Positions 26,095 through 34,817 of a DNA stretch of 64,000 nt are shown in pieces; position 1 is the first letter of the stretch; the number at the start of each line of letters is the position of its first letter. A program made the translations under genes and the position numbers. The notes below the pieces were generated by a model, which saw nothing but the letters and a program-made list of their open reading frames with translations, was not told where the DNA came from and made no database searches. The stretch covers positions 214,110 through 278,109 of the forward strand of contig NZ_JAJEWQ010000006.1 of the NCBI RefSeq assembly GCF_020687805.1, read 5' to 3'. This DNA is from Planctobacterium marinum (lineage in GTDB: Bacteria; Pseudomonadota; Gammaproteobacteria; Enterobacterales; Alteromonadaceae).

Positions 26095-27072
26095 ATGAGT
26101 AACGACTTTACCTTTACAATTAAAACTCAGCGTTTTGATGAACATTATCATCCTGCGGATAACACCCGAATTACCACTAATTTTGCTAACCTTGCCAGGG
26201 GCGAATGTCGTCGGGAGAACCTGCACAATGCTTTGAAAATGATAGACAACCGCTTTAATGCGTTGGCCCATTGGGATAACCCCAACGCAGATCGCTATGC
26301 GCTTGAACTGCAAATTGTGTCAGTGGATATGGCAATTCAGGGCTGCAGCGACGCATTCCCCAGTATCGAGATTCTGAAAACCAGTATATTTGATCGGCAC
26401 ACCAACAAGCGCACAGAAGGTATTGTCGGCAATAATTTTTCGTCTTACGTGCGGGATTATGATTTCAGTGTGGTGCTGTTAGAGCACAACAAAGGGCAGG
26501 CTAAATTTAGTATTCCGGACGGCTTTGGTGAACTGCACGGAAAACTGTTTAAGCACTTTGTGAATTCAGCGGCTTACCAACAACACTTTGAAAAACCGCC
26601 GGTTATTTGTCTCAGTGTGTCTGACAATAAAGTTTATCAGCGTACTGAAAATCAGCATCCGGTGTTGGGGGTTGAGTACCAGCCAAACGAATCCTCACTG
26701 ACCGAGCAATACTTCAAAAAAATGGGATTGCAGGTGCGTTATTTTATGCCGCCTGACAGTGTGGCACCGCTGGCTTTTTATTTCTTTGGCGACTTGCTCA
26801 GTGATTACAGTAACCTGGAACTGATCAGTACTATCAGCACTATGGAAACCTTTCAAAAGATTTACCGCCCGGAAATCTACAATGCCAATGCGGTAGCAGG
26901 CAAATGCTATCAACCTAATTTGAAGAATCTGGACCACTCGCTTACTCAGATTGTTTGCGACCGGGAAGAGCGCAGCAAACTGGCTATTCAACAGGGTAAA
27001 TTTGCTGAACAGTACTTCATTAAACAGTATCAACCGCTGCTGGAGCAGTGGTCTGCCAACTATGCCCTTTAA
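26095..27072 (+). CDS. mesX: MesX (DUF1852), putative oxygenase partner of MesD methionine synthase
   Basis: 325 residues from the ATG at 26095 (MSNDFTFTIKTQRFDEHYHP). The whole protein matches the DUF1852 family: ITTNFANLARGECRRENLHN, then FEKPPVICLSVSDNKVYQRTE and YRPEIYNANAVAGKCYQPN. DUF1852/MesX is known as the required partner of the short methionine synthase MesD, and its activity depends on oxygen. The mesD gene starts 28 bases downstream. MetR-type palindromes and a TATAAAT box lie in the 220-bp space upstream, shared with the divergent NagX-like gene. Confidence 0.85.
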   Translation: MSNDFTFTIKTQRFDEHYHPADNTRITTNFANLARGECRRENLHNALKMIDNRFNALAHWDNPNADRYALELQIVSVDMAIQGCSDAFPSIEILKTSIFDRHTNKRTEGIVGNNFSSYVRDYDFSVVLLEHNKGQAKFSIPDGFGELHGKLFKHFVNSAAYQQHFEKPPVICLSVSDNKVYQRTENQHPVLGVEYQPNESSLTEQYFKKMGLQVRYFMPPDSVAPLAFYFFGDLLSDYSNLELISTISTMETFQKIYRPEIYNANAVAGKCYQPNLKNLDHSLTQIVCDREERSKLAIQQGKFAEQYFIKQYQPLLEQWSANYAL

Positions 27073-27100
27073 CTTACAGAGAAACAGAATCAGCGATATT

Positions 27101-28135
27101 ATGAAAACACTTTTACCTACATCTACGGCGGGCAGCTTGCCTAAACCCTCCTGGTTGGCACAACCTGAACAGCTTTGGTCACCCTGGAAATTGCAGGACG
27201 AAGAGCTTATCGACGGTAAACAAGATGCACTGCGGGTGTCCTTGCAGGAACAACAACAGGCGGGCATTGACATTGTTAGTGACGGCGAGCAAACCCGGCA
27301 GCATTTTGTGACCACCTTTATTGAACATCTCAGTGGTGTGGATTTTGAAAACCGCAAAACTGTAAAAATTCGCGATCGTTATGACGCCAGTGTGCCGACA
27401 GTCGTTGGGCCGGTGAGCCGCAATAAGCCGGTGTTTGTCGAGGACGCAAAATTTTTGCGCCAGCAAACGAAGAAACCCATCAAATGGGCACTGCCAGGTC
27501 CCATGACAATGATCGATACCCTTTACGATGCCCATTACAAAAGTCGCGAAAAACTGGCCTGGGAATTCGCAAAGATCCTCAATCAGGAAGCCAAAGAGTT
27601 AGAAGCCGCCGGTGTTGATATTATCCAGTTTGACGAGCCGGCATTTAATGTCTTTTTTGATGACGTCAATAGCTGGGGCGTAGCCACACTGGAAAGAGCG
27701 ATTGAAGGTCTCAACTGCGAGACCGTAGTACACATTTGCTACGGCTATGGTATCAAGGCCAATACTGACTGGAAACAAACGCTGGGATCTGAATGGCGAC
27801 AATACGAAGAAGCGTTTCCAAAGCTACAGCAGTCAGGTATCGATATTATTTCGTTGGAGTGTCACAACTCTCATGTGCCTATCGAATTACTGGAGCTGGT
27901 GCGGGGTAAAAAGGTAATGGTGGGAGCTATTGATGTGGCCAGTAATAAGATTGAAACACCTGAGGAGGTGGCCGAAACCTTGCGCAAAGCCTTGCAATAT
28001 GTCGATGCGGATAAGCTTTATCCCTGTACTAATTGCGGTATGGCGCCGTTGTCGCGCCAGGTAGCCAGAGGAAAGCTACAGGCCCTGAGTCAGGGAGCGG
28101 CTATTGTACGCAAAGAGCTACAGGGCGCCTTGTAG
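27101..28135 (+). CDS. mesD: MesD, folate-independent core methionine synthase (MetE C-terminal-like)
   Basis: 344 residues from the ATG at 27101; the frame is open upstream only by chance, inside mesX. It is a single MetE-like catalytic domain without the N-terminal half of full MetE (about 750 residues). Motifs include TAGSLPKPSWL, the WALPGPMTMIDTLYD segment, VDIIQFDEPAFNV, the zinc-ligand region VVHICYGYG, ISLECHNSHVP, and KLYPCTNCGMAPLSR with the last zinc cysteine. Short MetE paralogues linked to DUF1852 make methionine without methyl-folate; the natural methyl donor is not settled. The host also has cobalamin-dependent MetH, so the two probably serve different conditions. Confidence 0.87.
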   Translation: MKTLLPTSTAGSLPKPSWLAQPEQLWSPWKLQDEELIDGKQDALRVSLQEQQQAGIDIVSDGEQTRQHFVTTFIEHLSGVDFENRKTVKIRDRYDASVPTVVGPVSRNKPVFVEDAKFLRQQTKKPIKWALPGPMTMIDTLYDAHYKSREKLAWEFAKILNQEAKELEAAGVDIIQFDEPAFNVFFDDVNSWGVATLERAIEGLNCETVVHICYGYGIKANTDWKQTLGSEWRQYEEAFPKLQQSGIDIISLECHNSHVPIELLELVRGKKVMVGAIDVASNKIETPEEVAETLRKALQYVDADKLYPCTNCGMAPLSRQVARGKLQALSQGAAIVRKELQGAL

Positions 28136-28222
28136 CCTTGCGCGCATTTCCCCTGACCGGTAGTGGTTTTCAGGCAATACTACTGAATTCCACCACCGGT
28201 TGATTGTTGTCACCCTCCTGGC

Positions 28223-31200
28223 TTACAGCCAGCCGGACAACCAGGATGCTTTTACGTCAGCAGGGCGATTTCGCAGTAATTCGGTATTGCCCTGCAACAT
28301 GTTCATTCTGGTGGAAACCGGCGCAGCCAAAGGAATATCCGTTGCCTGTTTACCAAAATTGGCACGTTGAATTTCGCCATCAGAACTGTTCAGTATATAC
28401 CACATCTGATTCGACGGGCGTCTGACGGCGACATCGGCTTTGCCGTCACCATCGTAGTCAGCCACCACCGGAATATCGTCTGCCTGTTTGCCAAAATGGA
28501 TACGTTGAATCTCGCCATCAGAACTGTTCAGTATGTACCACATCTGAGTGGCGGGGCGTCTGACCGCGACGTCGGCCTTGCCATCGCCATCGTAATCAGC
28601 TGCCACCGGAACATCGCCGGACTGTTTGCCAAAATTAATGCGTTGAATGGCCTGATCGGAACTATTGTAGATATACCACATCTGGTTGGAAGGACGTCGC
28701 ACCGCAATATCGGCTTTACCGTCGCCATCGTAATCAGCCGGTACCGGAATATCCTCACTTTGTTTACCAAAGTTCAGTCGGGTTATGCCATCGCTGAAAC
28801 CTGTCAGGCTGTCAACGCCTGAGGAGTTTTTGATGTACCACATCTGGTTTGCGGGGCGTCTTACAGCGATGTCAGTAATACCATCGCCGTCGTAGTCAGC
28901 AGGTATCGGAATGTCGCCAGATTGCGTGCCAAATCTCAATCGGCTAATACCGTCGGCAAATCCGGTTAGTCTGTCCACGCCTGAAGAGTTTTGGACATAC
29001 CAATAGTGCGTTGATGGGCGTCTGACTGCGATATCAGTGATACCATCTCCGTCAAAGTCACCGGAGACAGGAATGTCTGCGGACTGGGTGCCGAATGTCA
29101 GGCGTTGTGTTTCACCGTTTCCGGAATTGGCAATGTACTGAATTTGTCTGTCAGCTCTTCTCACCGCAATATCAGCCCTGCCATCTCCGTCATAATCATA
29201 AGCAGTAACCGGCTGGGTAAGCTCAACCGCAACACTCACACTGCCGCCATTTCCGTTGTTACCACCGGTTGTTGCCCAGGTATCCGCTGCCAGATTGTCC
29301 GGGTTGTTTAACGCGATGAGTTCACCGTCCGCGGTTATGAAAATGACTTTTTTATCTACCAGTACCAAGGGCGAAGTGACCTGGCCGATGTCGCTGTATA
29401 CATCGCGTTGTTCGTTTTCAGGTTTGACATTGTATTGCCATTGCAACTCACCCAAGCGCGTCGCTTCAGGTAACACCGCACTGACGTAGCCACTGCGGGT
29501 ACCTGAGATAATGGTGCCAGCTTCATCACTGACAAAGCCTGTGATATCACCGGCAGAGCGCACCTGACGCTGGTCTTCTCCGGTTACGGTATCAATGGCG
29601 GTCAGCAATCCACCTTCACCAGCCCACAGGGTGCCATCTGCGTCGATGACCATCCCGGCATGAGTGCAACAACTACTGTTGCGCCACAATTCGTTACCGG
29701 AGGCATCAAGGGCAATTAAATAGGAGCCATTGTCATAAACGGCGTAATAAAGGTTACCATTGTTGTCCAGGGCGATGGTGCCGTAGTTTCCGGCGTATGC
29801 CGATTGAGATTGTGGCGTGTATTGCCAGTTTACCGCGCCGTCATTGGTTACCTGTAATACTGTGGCGTTGTCCAGTACCACGTAATAGACCTGATTGACG
29901 CTGCCTATGGAACTGATAATCTCATCGGTTTGTAATTGCCAAAGCTGTTCGCCCTGCAGGTTCATTGCCACCAGGTAGTAGTTACCATCAATATGGGCTG
30001 ACGTCAGCAAGGTTTCGCCATTGGAGCGCACCGGCGTCAGGCCTTTTTCCAGCCAACTTGAGGCAAATCGCTGCTCCCACAGTTGCTCACCATTGGCTGA
30101 TATCGCCTCAACAGAGCTGTATTCACCTGACAGGTAAACCACATCATCAATAACCGCAATCTGTGGGTAGTTTGATACCGTCCGATTGCTCCACAACCAG
30201 TTACCATAGCGATCATAAGCGCTCAGTTCTTGTCTGCCCGTTAACAGGTATAACTGATCAGACCCTGCCACCAGTTTGTCCGTCACGCTGGTGTTGAGGT
30301 TAGTTTTCCACGCCAGTTTACCGATGTCGTTGGATGGCTGTTCCGCCTCAGGCTCGCTGCGTGTCGCGTCGTTAGGGTAGGCATCTTCGCTGTCTGGTAT
30401 ACCATCGCTGTCGCTGTCTTCCAAAAGTGGTGACGTTCGGTTTTGATATTCAATCAGATTTGAGACGCCATCGTTATCTGCGTCTAGCTGACTGTCGTCG
30501 GCGCTGGGATCTAAGCCGTACGCCAGTTCCCACTCATCAGCCATGCCATCGTTGTCGTTATCTGCTAATACATTAACCACAATATTAGCCAGCGGTATAA
30601 AGCGATTTACCTGTTCAATATAGGCGTTCAGATTGTAGAGTATACGGCCTTCTCTGGTGGCCAGTCCGGTTTGCCGGAAGCTGATGCTGCCATCTTCATT
30701 CTCAATCCAGACACTGTTTGGCGTCGTGGCCTGACCGGCGTATTCCAGACTAATGGCCGGGAACGAAATGGACAAATCCGAAACTTCATTCCACACATTA
30801 TTGATGGTGCCCGCCATGGTGAAATATTCGTTATCAATGACTGATATTTCACTGGCAGTATCCATGTCAGCTGTGGGTATTGCGGACCAGTAAACCGGAG
30901 CCAGTTGCACCAGGCCGGTATCTTTTACGGAGATTTCGACAGCATGGTGGGAAAACAACCAACTGTCGGGGCGGGGCACTTCTACGCTAAATCGATAGCC
31001 ATTGATGCTTGCATCATAAGTGAGTTCGCTGCCTGACAATTGCCACCCTTCCTGGGACTGATTACTAACCTGAATCTCAATATCGTCAGTATTCGCAACA
31101 TTGTGAATCGCCCCTGTTATCAACTGGCTGTCGGTTTCGCTATCAAATATGGTTGCCAACTCATCCAGGACGATTTGCGGCATTGAAGTCAGCAGTGCTT

Positions 31201-33046
31201 CAAGGTTGACGGTGACATAGGTTTCCGACAGAAAACGCGAACTATCAAAGCAGGCACTATCACCTTCACATAAGCGCACTCTGAAACGAATACCGCGGGA
31301 TCTGATGTCTCGAATACTCAGCCCGGAAAGCAGGCGGGCAAGTTTTACCGGATCGTCAGTAAAGGCCACACTTAAAGTGGTTTCTGTTGTTTGGCTATTC
31401 AGTGAAACGGTCAAAGCATCATTGAAGCCTGAACTGGCTATATCGGTAAACTGGCTGGCGCCATTTACTGTTTCTTCCACAGTAACTGAAAAATTACTGT
31501 CTGCAGGCAGTGAAGGATGGCTTAGGATGATACTGACTGGCTCATTCTCAGATGCAAAATAGATTTGCTGTTCGCTGCTGATAGCAATGCTGGACTCAAA
31601 TTCTGATGTCTGACGTAAGGCAATAATATCGGGTAGTGATACACCGTTATTTTCATAATAGCCTATCAATACCAGACACTTTTGAGTGGGATTGTCAGCC
31701 AGTGTCAGGTTGCTTTGATTTGTATCTACACTATGGGTGTCGTCTAAATTGCGAACAAAAAAGTCTGAACAATACTCACTGTTTAACTCTAGTAACTGTT
31801 TTTGAGAGTAATCCCCGTTGTTTAACCAACTTACTGTCAGGCCATTACCATCCTGGTTGAAGATTAAATCACTCAACGGTGCTGAACGGGTAGACAGTGG
31901 CCAGGTTTTTCTCAGGAATTCACTGGCATCCGCTGCATTGAGTTCGGTTTCAGCAACCCCGATGACCTGCTCATTGATTGATAAATTCGGATTACTGAAT
32001 TTGTCAAAAGAAACGCCTCCTGATTGCATCACAGAGCCGACATTTTTGTTGTCGATAGTCGTGCTGAACCCGTAGGGAATGGCATAATCGTGACTTACCA
32101 GCAAGTTAGCTCTTTCGTGCTGCAGGCCCATTGAGTGACCAATTTCATGGGTAAGCACCATGTCATCAATATCAACGTGGATGTCGGAAAGAAACACGTG
32201 TCGACTCGCCTCTGATGTCAGGCCACCCTGGTTGTAATCATCGTCGGTGAAAGGCCACAGTTGTGCAAAACCGCCAATGCCAGGCTGCATATCAGGCTGA
32301 TACAAATAAACGATTCGTTCTGCTTTTCCTTCCAAAATGGCTTTGTTGATTGGGGAAGTAGGATTATTGGAAAGGGCGACCAGATTGCTGATTTCACATT
32401 CATCAGAGACAGTAATGATGTCTCCCAAGGCAAAGCGAAAATCGTAAACTTCAGAATTTACCAGGATCAAATTGCTGTAATCAATCAACTGCGCGAATAC
32501 GTCTTCAATAGTCATGTCTTTAGACAGCGCCGTGATCAGTACCTGACTTAAAGACTGAGGAGTGACCACAAAACTGGTGTATACCACATTGTCTTCAATA
32601 ATATCCGACCGGGTCTGTTTCAAACCCGCAACAGACTTTTGCTTCAGGGGGAGTTTTAGCGGTTTGTTGTGACCGGGCGAAAGGACATGATCATTAAAGT
32701 TATCCTGTTCGGTATGCAGGTGTTTTTCTGATAAAGCACCATCTGCACTTAAGCTGAAAAATCGATTTTGACCTTTGAAGTTAATCTGAAAGTCCAGTTC
32801 CTGTTTCAGGTTGCGATGGACTTTTACGGTTTGTCCGGATTTAACTGAGCGATAAAAAACCACTTCACCCCGACCATCGTCATAGCGTTGCACTGCAATA
32901 AAACTGTCCAGAGCCGTGACAACGATTTCAGGGCGCTGCTCAAATCCCTTTAGATCCGGGATCTGAAATGGTTGATTGTGGGCCAGTGAATTACAGGAAG
33001 TGAAGAGCGCCAGAACAACAGCGAAAAGTACAACTCCGATTTTCAT
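28223..33046 (-). CDS. Giant secreted metzincin with Ca-binding, PQQ-propeller-like and FG-GAP/VCBS repeats
   Basis: 1607 residues. A signal peptide (residues 1-22) precedes a region with the metzincin zinc motif HEIGHSMGLQH at 300-310 and a plausible Met-turn (GSVMQSGG) downstream. Beta-rich domains follow to about 820. An Asp-rich calcium-binding/thrombospondin-3-like segment lies at about 825-892 (DNDNDGMADEWE, DADNDGVSNLIEY, DSDSDGIPDSED). A PQQ-like beta-propeller region lies at about 935-1262. Six FG-GAP/VCBS-type repeats (DYDGDGKADIAVRRP with variations) end near 1575. The repeats show as direct DNA repeats at about 28.3-29.2 kb. It is probably an extracellular protease or adhesin; substrate unknown. 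Confidence 0.85.
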   Translation of the reverse strand: MKIGVVLFAVVLALFTSCNSLAHNQPFQIPDLKGFEQRPEIVVTALDSFIAVQRYDDGRGEVVFYRSVKSGQTVKVHRNLKQELDFQINFKGQNRFFSLSADGALSEKHLHTEQDNFNDHVLSPGHNKPLKLPLKQKSVAGLKQTRSDIIEDNVVYTSFVVTPQSLSQVLITALSKDMTIEDVFAQLIDYSNLILVNSEVYDFRFALGDIITVSDECEISNLVALSNNPTSPINKAILEGKAERIVYLYQPDMQPGIGGFAQLWPFTDDDYNQGGLTSEASRHVFLSDIHVDIDDMVLTHEIGHSMGLQHERANLLVSHDYAIPYGFSTTIDNKNVGSVMQSGGVSFDKFSNPNLSINEQVIGVAETELNAADASEFLRKTWPLSTRSAPLSDLIFNQDGNGLTVSWLNNGDYSQKQLLELNSEYCSDFFVRNLDDTHSVDTNQSNLTLADNPTQKCLVLIGYYENNGVSLPDIIALRQTSEFESSIAISSEQQIYFASENEPVSIILSHPSLPADSNFSVTVEETVNGASQFTDIASSGFNDALTVSLNSQTTETTLSVAFTDDPVKLARLLSGLSIRDIRSRGIRFRVRLCEGDSACFDSSRFLSETYVTVNLEALLTSMPQIVLDELATIFDSETDSQLITGAIHNVANTDDIEIQVSNQSQEGWQLSGSELTYDASINGYRFSVEVPRPDSWLFSHHAVEISVKDTGLVQLAPVYWSAIPTADMDTASEISVIDNEYFTMAGTINNVWNEVSDLSISFPAISLEYAGQATTPNSVWIENEDGSISFRQTGLATREGRILYNLNAYIEQVNRFIPLANIVVNVLADNDNDGMADEWELAYGLDPSADDSQLDADNDGVSNLIEYQNRTSPLLEDSDSDGIPDSEDAYPNDATRSEPEAEQPSNDIGKLAWKTNLNTSVTDKLVAGSDQLYLLTGRQELSAYDRYGNWLWSNRTVSNYPQIAVIDDVVYLSGEYSSVEAISANGEQLWEQRFASSWLEKGLTPVRSNGETLLTSAHIDGNYYLVAMNLQGEQLWQLQTDEIISSIGSVNQVYYVVLDNATVLQVTNDGAVNWQYTPQSQSAYAGNYGTIALDNNGNLYYAVYDNGSYLIALDASGNELWRNSSCCTHAGMVIDADGTLWAGEGGLLTAIDTVTGEDQRQVRSAGDITGFVSDEAGTIISGTRSGYVSAVLPEATRLGELQWQYNVKPENEQRDVYSDIGQVTSPLVLVDKKVIFITADGELIALNNPDNLAADTWATTGGNNGNGGSVSVAVELTQPVTAYDYDGDGRADIAVRRADRQIQYIANSGNGETQRLTFGTQSADIPVSGDFDGDGITDIAVRRPSTHYWYVQNSSGVDRLTGFADGISRLRFGTQSGDIPIPADYDGDGITDIAVRRPANQMWYIKNSSGVDSLTGFSDGITRLNFGKQSEDIPVPADYDGDGKADIAVRRPSNQMWYIYNSSDQAIQRINFGKQSGDVPVAADYDGDGKADVAVRRPATQMWYILNSSDGEIQRIHFGKQADDIPVVADYDGDGKADVAVRRPSNQMWYILNSSDGEIQRANFGKQATDIPLAAPVSTRMNMLQGNTELLRNRPADVKASWLSGWL
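28300..29200 (-). repeat. Tandem FG-GAP coding repeats
   Basis: Six in-frame repeats of about 45-55 codons, each carrying D(Y/F)DGDGxxD(I/V)AVRR, W(Y)xxNSS and (R/A)xxFGxQ...DIP. The last three are nearly identical at DNA level, indicating recent duplication or gene conversion and a site where copy number could vary. Confidence 0.85.
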
Positions 33047-33410
33047 TTAACTACTCCATGAAAAGTGCGAAAGTCATCTTAGCAGTGGAATTTAATAGAC
33101 TCAATTGTGAATTTAAAATATTCAAAATTTATCTAACTTGTTGTTTAATATGGTAAATAATTGTCTCCGATTGTCTTGCGTTATTTAAACAGATTGCGAC
33201 TCCGCCTCGTCTGATTGACTGACATTTATTCAGAAATGTTCTTCTTCAGTTCGTACAAAACCGCTAAAAGCACGTACTCCTTTCACTGATTGCTTTGTTA
33301 TTTATTGCACAGTAAATAGGGCGAACAGTTAAGTTAGATAAATAAAAATGTTGAATTCTTCTTATTTGCAAATAATAATGATTATCGTTTAGATTCTTTG
33401 GCAAGAACCC
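33047..33410. other. Intergenic promoter region with Fur box
   Basis: 364 bases between the divergent giant protease and the metal-exporter genes. The stretch is AT-rich. Apart from the Fur box at 33373-33387 I see no ORF, RNA gene or strong terminator. Confidence 0.6.
33373..33387 (+). promoter_or_regulatory. Fur box upstream of the putative metal exporter
   Basis: TAATAATGATTATCG matches 12 of the 14 informative positions of the 7-1-7 Fur core TGATAATNATTATCA. It lies 24 bases before the ATG at 33411, in promoter or leader position. Confidence 0.75.
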
Positions 33411-34604
33411 ATGTTTCCATTCGAGATCGTATATTCAAATTTTAGGGCTGCAACACGTCATTATCGGCTCAGGTATCGCCGTATGCTGTTACCTGGATTT
33501 ATACTTTTGCTGATTGTTCAACCTTCAACACGTGAAGTTACTGCCGGCGTGCTGGCTGATGCCTTTATTCAGGTATCTGCATTTGTTGCTGCCACGCTGG
33601 CGCTTTATTACGGCGTTTTGCATTCAGTCGGACAGGACCGCATAGCCCAATGGATGCAAAAACATCCTTTTCTCGAATTAAGTGTATGTGCTTTGCTTGG
33701 TGCGTTGCCCGGTTGTGGCGGTGCCATCATTGTGATTACCCAGTACACACAAGGTAAGATTAGCTTCGGTGCAGTAGTGGCTGTATTAACTGCCACTATG
33801 GGAGATGCTGCATTTTTATTGTTAGCACAACAACCATTGGATGGTTTATTGCTCATTTGCAGCATATTAGTGACCGGTATTGTCAGCGGATGGTTAGTGA
33901 ATTTGATTCATGCGCCAAATTTTATGCGTCCAGCAATGAGTCAGGCAGAAATTAAAACCTGCGTAAATAAAACAGATTCGCCTGTACAGAAGGTTGTTGC
34001 CAATGCGTCCTTGCAGTTTTGGCGTGTTTTATTGTTGCCCGCGCTGGCATTGGGCGCTATTGCGGCGTTTCAGTTGGACGTCAATCTTATTTTTGGATTA
34101 CCGGATAATAGTGTAGAAAAGCTGGGCGCAATTTTAGGGTTTGTCGCCGTTTTATTGTGGTCTTTATCATCCATTGGTGACACTTATGAAACGGTTACCA
34201 GTGAAGACCGCGCTGAAGCGCCGCAGCACTGGATGGTAAAAGTGGCGCAGGATACGCAGTTTGTGACCAGTTGGGTTGTTGCGGCGTTTTTGATGTTTGA
34301 ACTGACGGTATTTTGGTTTGATATTGACCCGGTCGCTTTATTTCAAAGTTTAGGCCCTTCTGTGGTATTAATGGCGGTGCTGGTGGGGTTGTTACCCGGA
34401 TGCGGTCCGCAGATCCTTGTGACCGGTCTTTACTTGCAACAGGCGATTCCCTTCTCTGCGCAGTTAGCCAATGCTATTAGTAATGACGGCGATGCCTTGT
34501 TTCCTGCTATTGCACTGGCACCGAAAGCGGCGTTAATTGCGACACTGTACTCTGCAATACCCGCTTTAGTCGTGGGTTATGGATTTCTCATCCTTTTTGA
34601 ATGA
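33411..34604 (+). CDS. Putative 10-TM manganese/heavy-metal exporter (DUF2899 family)
   Basis: 397 residues with about ten membrane segments. Two related halves are visible: LLGALPGCGGAIIVITQYTQ near residue 96 and LVGLLPGCGPQILVTGLYLQ near 328. Each is followed by a small acidic motif (ATMGDAAFLLLA and ISNDGDALFPAIALAP), a typical inverted-repeat transporter layout with PGCG as the probable metal path. This fits the family annotated as putative manganese or heavy-metal exporters. The strong Fur box just upstream ties expression to iron. Substrate direction is not proven by sequence. Confidence 0.78.
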   Translation: MFPFEIVYSNFRAATRHYRLRYRRMLLPGFILLLIVQPSTREVTAGVLADAFIQVSAFVAATLALYYGVLHSVGQDRIAQWMQKHPFLELSVCALLGALPGCGGAIIVITQYTQGKISFGAVVAVLTATMGDAAFLLLAQQPLDGLLLICSILVTGIVSGWLVNLIHAPNFMRPAMSQAEIKTCVNKTDSPVQKVVANASLQFWRVLLLPALALGAIAAFQLDVNLIFGLPDNSVEKLGAILGFVAVLLWSLSSIGDTYETVTSEDRAEAPQHWMVKVAQDTQFVTSWVVAAFLMFELTVFWFDIDPVALFQSLGPSVVLMAVLVGLLPGCGPQILVTGLYLQQAIPFSAQLANAISNDGDALFPAIALAPKAALIATLYSAIPALVVGYGFLILFE

Positions 34605-34817
34605 GCGGAAACACAAGAGATTGGCGAGGCCAACTATGCCATTTTTCAAGGCAAGCGGTTGATGTCACTGTGATTGCAGATTCCACCTCAAATCCGCTCT
34701 TGTGTTAGCCCACATCTGCCGGTGCAGGTTGGCTTTAAACAGAGCTCCTGTCAGGGAACCGTTTCAGCGAGCCTGACTCCTTTTACATGGCTCCTTTTGC
34801 ACTTTTTTGACAGAGCG

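Noticed and set aside
26951..27100. Upstream extension of the mesD frame into mesX
   Set aside because: Fifty residues in the wrong frame of mesX with no similarity to MesD; the ATG at 27101 aligns with the family start.
28300..29200. Evenly spaced direct repeats that could look like a CRISPR or minisatellite
   Set aside because: They are in frame inside one long CDS and encode FG-GAP repeats; spacing and content follow protein structure.
34605..34817. Possible small gene or RNA between the metal exporter and the PepSY gene
   Set aside because: No ribosome site, stable hairpin or RNA signature was found in the 213 bases.
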